Below are positions 57,311-64,000 of a DNA stretch of 64,000 bases, piece by piece. The notes beneath the pieces are model-generated. The model did not search any database and was not told the origin of the DNA. It worked only from the letters and a program-made list of their open reading frames with translations. Every line of letters starts with the position of its first letter. The stretch's first letter is position 1. The stretch spans positions 1,328,524-1,392,523 of the forward strand of contig JANAVB010023997.1 in assembly GCA_029216955.1 (NCBI GenBank). Direction: 5' to 3'. A program made the position numbers and the translations under genes. The stretch is from Iris pallida. Taxonomy: Eukaryota > Streptophyta > Magnoliopsida > Asparagales > Iridaceae.

Positions 57311-57481
57311 TTTTGTCTCTGTATCGTAAAAGAATCTGAGAGAACATCTTCTGATAGAAGTAGCTTCCTTCGGGTTCTCTGGCAGAATGTTGTAGAATAC
57401 GAAGTCGATGAATGGTTGTCTCCAGTCTGGTGCTTCGTCGACTGTCAGGGCGGAGTAACTCTCAATGCATTGAACGTTATC

Positions 57482-57961
57482 CTAGGGACAGACCAATTCA
57501 CGGCCTATTATGTCCACTTGATGGTGAGCGTAATTCGGCACTGCTAGGGAAGCAGCCGGGCCTGCTAGGGCATCGGCCTCAATATTCTGGAGTCTGAGAA
57601 CGTGTTCTATGAAGAACCCTTCCAAGGACGAGATGATGTCGATTGCTATTTGGTGATACGGGATCATATCTTCGTGGCGAACCTCATATGAACCCCTGAT
57701 CTGGTTGACGATTAATTGCGAATCGCCGTATGCTTCGAGATACTCTACCCCCAGCTCCTTCGTAAGTCGGAGGCCAATAACCAAAGCGTTGTACTCGACC
57801 ATATTGTTTGAACAGGGCTCTGGTAGGGAGTAAGCCCGATTGATCACCAACCCGGAGGGAGAAATCAGCACCACTCCAACTCCAGCGACGATGTTGCCCT
57901 TAGGTCCAGTTCTCGAGGCGCCGTCGAAGAACATTCGCCAAATGGCATCATGGGAGACCAT
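57482..57961 (-). pseudogene. pol: Tat 2 second (archaeal-type) RNase H
   Basis: 159 open codons starting MVSHDAIWRMFFDGASRTGP. Catalytic residues Asp 13, Glu 56 (MVEYNAL), Asp 80 (AYGDSQLIV) and Asp 130 (NIEADALAGP) are all present. This domain between RT-RNase H and integrase defines the Tat lineage. A frameshift near 57955 places it one frame away from the preceding RNase H. It would degrade the RNA strand during reverse transcription. Confidence 0.9.
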
Positions 57962-58757
57962 TTGAACCGGCGACCTTGTCTGGTATCTCTTCGTATATTT
58001 TGGTCGTCTCCGAGCCTGGATGGGCTGCTAGAAAGTCTGCCAGAGCTTGGCCTTTAACAGCCTTCTGTGGGACGAAGACCATGTGATATGGTGATAGTAG
58101 TATCGCCCAGGTAGCAAGGCGAGAGCTGAGTGCCCCAGGTTTGGTCATAAGGACCCTGAGAGGGTTGATTCGCGATATCACGTGGATGGTTTATCCCGTG
58201 ACGTAGTATCGAATTTTCTGAATGGCGAACACAAGAGCAAGGCACTCATTTTCTATGGCAGTGTATCTGTACTCTGGCCCCATCATCTTTCGACTGAGGT
58301 AGTATATAGCTTGCTCATGGCCTGCGTCGTTGTTCTGTGCCAATAGGGCACCGAGAGAGTGTTCCATAGCTCGCACATAGAACAGGAACGGCTTCTCAGC
58401 AACAGGGGCTACCAGGACTGGAGGGTTCGACAGATATTCTTTGATACTGTCGAAAGCGTACTGGCATTCCTCATTCCATACAAACGAAATGCCCTTCTTC
58501 ATGAGATGGGTGAATGGTTGATATCGTCCGGAGAGATTAGAGATGAACCTTCTGATGTAAGCTAGCCTGCCTTGGAGGCCTCGAAGTTCACGAAGATTTC
58601 TCGGGGGACCCATCTCCATGATTGCCTTCGTCTCCTCAGGGTCTATATGGATGCCCTGGGAAGTAATGACGAAACCCAAGAATTTCCTGTTGGAGACACC
58701 CAAGAAGGATTTCGTAGGATTCATCTTCAAATTGTGTGCTCGCATCAGGTCGAACAA
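57948..58757 (-). pseudogene. pol: Tat 2 RT thumb, connection and first RNase H
   Basis: 58757-58191 reads LKMNPTKSFLGVSNRKFLGF, RGLQGRLAYIRRFISNLSGR, then the RNase H FLFYVRAMEHSLGALLAQ and YLSRKMMGPEYRYTAIENE. After a TAA at about 58188 it continues in the same frame (58181: ISRINPLRVLMTKPGALS..) to 57948. The position of the first catalytic aspartate is arginine (FYVR), as in Tat 1, so this RNase H is probably inactive by descent and not by recent damage. Confidence 0.86.
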
Positions 58758-58769
58758 TGTCCTGAGATC

Positions 58770-59210
58770 TTACAGATGATCTTCCTTAGAGCAGCTCTTG
58801 ACGGCGATGTCGTCGACGTAGCACTCCACTGTCTTGCACAAGTGGTCCCTAAAGATGACACTCATAGCTCTCTGATAGGTGGCGCCAGCATTCCTTAAAC
58901 CAAAAGGCATGACGGTGTAGCAGTATGTGTCGATTGGTGTCCGGAATGATGTTTGTTTTTCGTCATCAAGGAACATCTTGATTTGGTTGTACCCTAAGAA
59001 ACCATCCATGAATGACATACGCTCGAAGCCGCAGGTGTTGTCAATCATGATGTCTGTGATAGGGAGAGGGAACTCATCCTTAGGACATGCTTCATTCAGG
59101 TTCCGAAAGTCGATGCAGATTCGGATCTTCCCATTCTTTTTGAGGACTGGTACTATATTGGCTACCCAGTCTGGATGTTGCTCTTCGCGGATGAAGCCGC
59201 TAGCTATCAA
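58770..59210 (-). pseudogene. pol: Tat 2 reverse transcriptase fingers and palm
   Basis: 146 open codons: IASGFIREEQHPDWVANIVP, RICIDFRNLNEACPKDEFPL, MSFMDGFLGYNQIKMF (catalytic Asp 69), MPFGLRNAGATYQRAM and YVDDIAVKS (131-134, both aspartates kept). All catalytic aspartates of RT are present. The frame is cut by one stop on each side (near 59264 and 58767), in line with the adjoining parts. Confidence 0.92.
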
Positions 59211-59264
59211 TTTGTTGACCTCAGCTTCGATGGCATTAATGATATCGGGACGGAACCGTCGTTG

Positions 59265-59885
59265 CTATTGTTTGACGGGCTTTGCGTTTGGACGAATATT
59301 GAGTTTGTGAAGTACAATCTTGGGGTCCAGTCCTGGCATATCTTCATAGCTCCAGGCGAACACGTCGATATATTTTTTGATGAGTTGCAATAGCGACTCT
59401 CGTTCGTCTTCTGTCAGACTCTTGCTGACGAAGATCGATTTCGGAGAGGACTCATCACCGAGATTAACTCGTATGACCTCATCTTCAGTGGGAGGCTCTC
59501 TTTGTTCGAACTGCTTCTCCCATTGTATATCCAGCTGTTGTGCCCACGACTCTAACTCAAAAAGTTCGGGAATGTCTTCATCCTCTTCATAGGCGTCGAC
59601 GAATGCCATGTTGACGGATAGAACTTGTCTGAAGATGTCACCGATGCTAACATCCGAATCGGAAGTTAGCGATCCAGTTGAGTGTGAATGCCAATCGCAC
59701 TCCTCATCCGAGCTTTCAGGGGTCGTCGCAGACGTAACATAGCCTAGCCCATGTCTAGTCTTATTGTAGTAATCTTGTAGTTTGCCAACTAGGACCGGCA
59801 ATAAGGGTAATCGCCGTCCAATGCCGTAGTTCAAACCTGGCATGGTTTCGAGATCATACCCCTGTTTCTGTATGAGGTACTTGGA
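59265..59885 (-). pseudogene. pol: Tat 2 G-patch-like segment and acidic linker to RT
   Basis: 59885-59736 reads YLIQKQGYDLET, PGLNYGIGRR, then TRHGLGYV, a G-patch-like glycine pattern. It is followed by an acidic linker (YEEDEDIPELFELESWAQQL) and ends WSYEDMPGLDPKIVLHKLNI, the usual entry to RT in this lineage. G-patches bind RNA and in some retroviruses assist reverse transcription. Tat 1 has the same arrangement at 7914-8309. Confidence 0.72.
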
Positions 59886-60065
59886 TCAGGGACTATACAG
59901 ATAAAGGGGCAGTCTTCCGGTGTTGGGCTCGAGATCACCCTCTTCTATGCTGAAGGGCTGTGGATTATTCTTCCGGTCGAAGATGATTGGATGATCGTCT
60001 TCTTCGACTATGAAGAATGCGTCTTCCATAGGAGTGAGTTGGTTCGCAGTATAGACATTCGTTAC

Positions 60066-61418
60066 TTATGTGTGTAGATGAGTGCCTATACCGTGTTCCA
60101 TAGCATACATTGTACAAAGCTTTTCAAGCTCGAGGTAGTTCAAAGCTATCCCTTTATTGATAAAGTAGGGTATCTTCTCCGGAGGAATTACATCATCTGT
60201 GGATGGAACATCAGTATGAGCAGCCACGTACTTGGCCAGCTCGGGTTCTTCTTCCGCCACCCCCAGCGCAAATGAAGACCGGGATGACGACCTCGGTAGC
60301 TTAATCATTAGGGGCTCTACTAGCGGAGCTGACCGCGGAGTCGTGGGCGTGCTTGCTACCCCCGGCTGAGTGCTTGGTGTGAGACAGGGAGTTGTTGGCG
60401 CATTTGCTACCCCCGACTGAATACTCGATTGCTGATTCGTCTTAGGAAGACGAATCGTCATTGGTTTGACAGAGGGATGGAGTACCTCTGCTTGTCGATG
60501 ACTGGCTTTAGGCAGCCTGATTGTCAGTGGCTCTGTTGTGGGTCTTAGCGCTTGGCCAGACCTTGTCAGTCGGATTATCATATGCCCTTCTTGAGCGGAG
60601 AGGCTGATTGCATCTTTATGCAAAGTGGCCGTGAGAGGTGTAGTTCTGCCAGGTTTTCGAGCTTGGAGGTGGATCGTCAGAGGTTCTTCCGACCCTGTTG
60701 TCGCCTCAGTTGGAACCTGAGTATCCTTTTCGACAAGGTGCCTTTTCGACTTCTTGTACAAGCATGAGTCAGAGTAGTAGGATTCGACTCCTTTAAAAGG
60801 ATCGATGTCAGCAAACTCTGTCCTCACGAAGCCGTGCTTGTCGACATACTTGAAGCATTGGTGCAGTGTAGAGGGCACGATCATGTAATCGTGTATCCAA
60901 GGGCACCCCAGAAGGATATTGTAGGATGTATCCACATCGATGACATAACAAGTCACTTCCGACTGAAGGTCGTCGATTTCGTACTTCAGACGGATCTTTC
61001 CGATAGGGTAGCTTCTGCCTGAATTGAAACCGCTGATGGCAGTGCGGGTTGGTGTCAGGCGATGCATTGGGATGCGCAGATGGTGTAGCAGGCTCTTCGG
61101 AATGATGCTTATAGAGGAACCGGGATCGATATGCATCCGGTCTACCTTGATATCACCAATGTACCCAGTATAATGAGGGCGATCGTGCAGGTTGGTCTTG
61201 ATAAGCATATCCTGCAGAGTGAAGACAATGTTGGGCATCGCACCGGTGCAAGCGCTGTCTTGAAGATCTATAGGTGAGCCCTCCCCGGCGAGGTTGGACT
61301 GAGCCAGATATACGTCGACATTCTGTAGTGCTTCGTTCAGTGCAATGCGAACGTCCTTGGAGAGTCTCACGAGTTCGTATAGTGACAACTTGGCTGGTGT
61401 GTTAGCCAGTTGCGCCAA
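60066..61418 (-). pseudogene. pol: Tat 2 protease with long repeat-rich linker
   Basis: 450 open codons. The protease core is at residues 80-180: YIGDIKVDRMHIDPGSSIS (aspartate 98 of DPGSS), ISGFNSGRSYPIG, YNILLGCPWIHDY. The active triplet is D-P-G rather than the usual D-T/S-G. A linker of about 200 residues carries repeats such as EPLTIRLPK, KPMTIRLPK and EPLMIKLPR. It ends TDVPSTDDVIPPEKIPYF. Upstream it joins the nucleocapsid part through one TAG near 61440, in frame. The protease would cut Gag-Pol. Confidence 0.85.
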
Positions 61419-61457
61419 GATGTCAAAGTTGTAGGGCTTTTCTAACCCATGAGGTGT

Positions 61458-62207
61458 CTATCTTCGAAGCGGTTTGTCGAAGTAAATCTCCTTCGGACTA
61501 GGCTTGTTGGTCGTCGAAGGCTGGACAGGTCCTGGGGCATCAGCAGTGGCAGGCTGATGATATTCTGTTGAGTTGCCCGGTGGAGGTTGTATTTGCACTC
61601 CAGATCGAGTGACCACGGCCATAGCCTCTTCGACTTCTGCCGAAGTAGTGCGGCATGATTTGACTTTTCTACTCTTCTTTCTGATGGTGGAGAGTGGTGT
61701 GGACTGAGTCACCTCAGGTACCAAGTCCGGATGGATCCACATAATTTCTTCCAGCAATGTGGTAAGGGGCACCAGACCAGCAGCTTGGTCTCGAGGAGGC
61801 GGATGGTTAGTGACCTCCATCTTTGCTTTGGGGACGGGTACCACTCCATCTTGCATCTTTGTCGGTAGAAAGCTACCGAATTGTACTGACACCATGTTGG
61901 CTGCCACAGTCACATCTTCGAAGTCAATGGCCAAGGCCTTAGAATCGATGAGGTGTTTGATATATCGCTTCAATTGGTAGCAGTCTTGTGTGGCATGGTG
62001 GAGGTAGCGATGGAAGTAGCAGTACTTGGGGCTTTCCATTTCTGTCGGACGAGGTTTACGCCTTGGAGGAGGGAGCTGAATCCAACCCCCTTGTATGAGC
62101 ATGTCCAAGATGGGCATGACATGACTGTCCTCAAAGGAGTAAGTCATCTGAGGCCACTGCTTTTCCGCTAACTTTGGTTCGGGTTTCTGGGCTGTGTCAG
62201 CTACCAT
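61458..62207 (-). pseudogene. gag: Tat 2 gag C-terminus with zinc-knuckle-like motif
   Basis: 249 open codons in the frame of gag. Residues 62-80 read KYCYFHRYLHHATQDCYQLK, a C-x2-H-x4-H-x4-C arrangement that Tat elements use in place of the common CCHC knuckle. Pro-rich text follows (PPLPP-like, ATADAPGPVQPS). It is separated from the main gag only by a TGA near 62220, where Asn-Asn-stop-Asp reads as a CGA to TGA change. Confidence 0.82.
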
Positions 62208-62228
62208 AGCCTGCTTACCCTTGCTGTC

Positions 62229-63179
62229 TCAGTTATTAGAAGAGTTGCCGCCGTTGTTATTGGTATTAGGGCGTTTACCCTTGTCCTCTCCCTCCAGGAT
62301 GTGCAGTCCCAGTTGGCGAGCTTTCTTTAATTTGTCCTCGGCACTAGTGGCACTAATGATGAACGTCTTCCAATCCCTGAATTGACTTTTGCCCATCCAG
62401 AGGCTGATCGTGGGAAGTAACCTCTTTTGGCAAATTTCAATCAAGGAGGAATCAGGATTACGGGAAGGCAGCTTCATCACGGTTTGGCAAAACCGCTCGA
62501 TATACTTCCTTGTCAGCTCTTTTTCTCCCTGAACAACGTCCATGAGGGTGGACATTGTCACGTCTTGTCCTATTTCGTAGAACCCCTCCAAGAACATGCG
62601 TTTGAAGCCGGTGAAGGAGTGGATACAATTGTCAGGCAAGTTACGGTACCAATCGAAGGCGACCCCTTCCAATGCTCTGATGAACAACCACGTAAGGATG
62701 GCGTCGTCATGAGGCAGATGGTCAGGAGTGACTTCGAAGTAGGTGATGTACCTGCTTGCCGATGTCTTCCCATCGTATGGATTGATGTTGAATAGTTTAT
62801 ATCTTGGTGGGAAGGGAACATCTCTCCATGCAGTAGGATATGGTTGTCGTACCCTGAGGTCCTGGCAGGTTTCTCGGGTATTAAACATGGCCCGGAGCTC
62901 TTGAACCTCTCGTCTTACTTCTCTGGCATCGTCTGCCGCGGTGGGAGCCGATATTTCAAGAGGATTATCACCCGGGTTTGGTGCAGCTGAGTTTGAGTCC
63001 GCATTGACCGTGGGCCCTAAGTTTGTTTGGCCCTGCGTCCTCCCTTGCAGAGTTGGAAGGGCCGCTTTGATCTCGTCAACGGATTTGACCAAAGTAAGAA
63101 GTATGGCCTCAAGAGCGTCGATGCGTTGGCGATCACTGGGACCATCTTGATTGTTGTCCGTCATGAACATCGTATTCAT
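62229..63179 (-). pseudogene. gag: Tat 2 gag (capsid) ORF
   Basis: 316 codons from MNTMFMTDNNQDGPSDRQR. Two short helical stretches (18-48 and 85-105) look like coiled coils. The capsid region typical of plant Ty3/gypsy Gag spans about 130-260: FNINPYDGKTSASRYITYF, ILTWLFIRALEGVAFDWYRN, FKRMFLEGFYE, MDVVQGEKELTRKYIERF. Gag builds the particle. The ORF is open from its ATG to a stop at 62229. That stop looks secondary, because the next part continues in the same frame; the ORF itself is otherwise undamaged. Confidence 0.9.
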
Positions 63180-64000
63180 GCGAGGAGAGATGAAGGAAAA
63201 GGTAGAGGATGTGCCCTCGGAGTCATACCCTTACACCGAGAAGTCGTCAGGTGAATGTTCTCCTCCGGTTCGGATTTAGAAGGAATGGTACCCCCAGCTT
63301 CGGAGCTTGCCTCGTCTTGAGAGTTGTGGACGTCCTCGGGGACGTCAGAACCTTCTGTATTTGTTGGGGGCACCGTTTCCCCTGAATTATCTTCTTGGAA
63401 TATTGGATTGTCATGGATGTTCGGAGGAGTACTACACCCGGCTTCAGCGTCTCCTGACGAATCTTCGAGTGCGACAGGTTTTTTCTTTGAGCAGGTACCT
63501 TGGAAAACTCCTCCTGAAGCAGTGGTAGACAACCGTTTAGAAGAGAGTTTCTTGTATAAGATCTTCGGACTGGAGACATTTGTTTTCTTTTCTCTTTCGT
63601 CGCCGGGGATTCTCAGAGCGGAATTGCAGGAGGTGATAAGAAGTGCCTCGTCCTCTGAACTGACCGTCGATCTTCTTGTACTGTCGCCTTATTGCAGCAA
63701 TAATTAACGATGACTTGGGTGCAGAGATGTTTATGCCCAGATTCTCTGCACACCGAGCTTTCGTCTCTTTCATTACCTTTGTGAAAAATCACATCACGCA
63801 AGTCACTCGTTTTGCGGGCCCGGGAATCCTGAGCACGCGAGTGTGTAGGCCTCCCGCCTGCTTCCTGATCTGAAGGCAGTACGTGTACTTGCCCCTGGTC
63901 GTTGTTGGGAGATTCTTGACAACTATTCCGTCCGTTGGCCGCCGGAGGCTGGGTACGGTAGTTCTATACAACTTTCCATTAGGGGCCCGCGTAATAGTCA
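63180..64000 (-). other. Tat 2 leader with short upstream ORFs
   Basis: On the - strand ORFs at 63532-63176 (118 codons, Ser/Glu/Pro-rich, MSTTASGGVFQG..) and 63773-63537 precede gag. The first overlaps the gag start by four bases in another frame. They have no known domain. Text near 63690-63715 is similar to the Tat 1 leader near 4400. The 5' LTR and primer site were not found before the window ends. Confidence 0.5.

Larger units (their letters stand above)
43580..64000 (-). mobile_element. Tat-lineage Ty3/gypsy element 2 (- strand), split by Gypsy B
   Basis: Gag, zinc-knuckle, protease, G-patch, RT, RNase H, second RNase H and integrase run from 63179 down to 56168. All parts upstream of about 57955 are in one frame apart from single stops; one frameshift follows, then a second frame to the end. 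After pol come two repeat arrays and an antisense gene on the + strand. Gypsy B lies in that gene. The 5' LTR is beyond the right edge and the left end is not resolved. Far better preserved than Tat 1. Confidence 0.87.

Overview
This window is nuclear DNA of a flowering plant, from a gene-poor, transposon-dense part of the genome. I see no intact host gene. Almost every base belongs to a nest of transposable elements, all from typical plant lineages: Ty3/gypsy Tat elements with a second RNase H, a SIRE-like Ty1/copia element with an extra 3' ORF, Ty3/gypsy elements with 2-4 kb LTRs, a CACTA DNA transposon, MITEs and a tRNA-type SINE. Species cannot be fixed from the sequence.

Layout. (1) 1-3961: long-LTR Gypsy element A, cut by the left edge; its internal region is short and non-coding. 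(2) 3962-36842: Tat element 1 on the + strand. Decayed gag, protease, G-patch, RT, RNase H, second RNase H and integrase run to about 11.85 kb. A long antisense ORF (plant-mobile-domain-like N-terminus, coiled-coil C-terminus) then reads back from 36.8 kb to 12.3 kb. (3) Copia 1 (13110-34247) sits inside that antisense ORF. Its 5' LTR was split by a 7.9-kb CACTA element (14017-21944, CAT duplication, itself hosting MITEs) and by a solo Gypsy LTR C (22041-26008, hosting a SINE in a TA microsatellite). (4) 36859-40542: 3' fragment of a second copia copy. (5) From 40543: a third-type LTR, D, with large microsatellites and an unresolved right end. (6) About 43.6 kb to the right edge: Tat element 2 on the - strand, with a much better preserved gag-pol (63.2 to 56.2 kb), a 9-unit 61-bp tandem array after pol, and a small two-exon antisense gene with its own G-box/TATA promoter. 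That gene's second exon is split by Gypsy B (45745-54704, perfect TAGTC duplication, LTRs near 3.95 kb, internal part only 1.07 kb).

Most interesting. The CACTA element carries exon fragments of at least four unrelated host genes: a GH35 beta-galactosidase, a DFR/ANR-like reductase, a SYP2-type syntaxin and a calcineurin-B-like protein. All are on its - strand, and one retains a correctly phased intron. Both Tat copies have genes antisense to gag-pol, one with its own promoter, intron and a large CCGCATG repeat field. Both copia copies carry, ahead of their accessory ORF3, a promoter-like block that resembles the U3 of their LTRs, and a strongly conserved non-coding block with potential hairpins.

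Decay. Many stops are C-to-T or G-to-A products (CGA to TGA, CAA/CAG to TAA/TAG, TGG to TAG/TGA), as expected for methylated repeats. Catalytic motifs are lost in Tat 1 (YVDG) and copia 1 (YVND) but kept in Tat 2 (YVDD).
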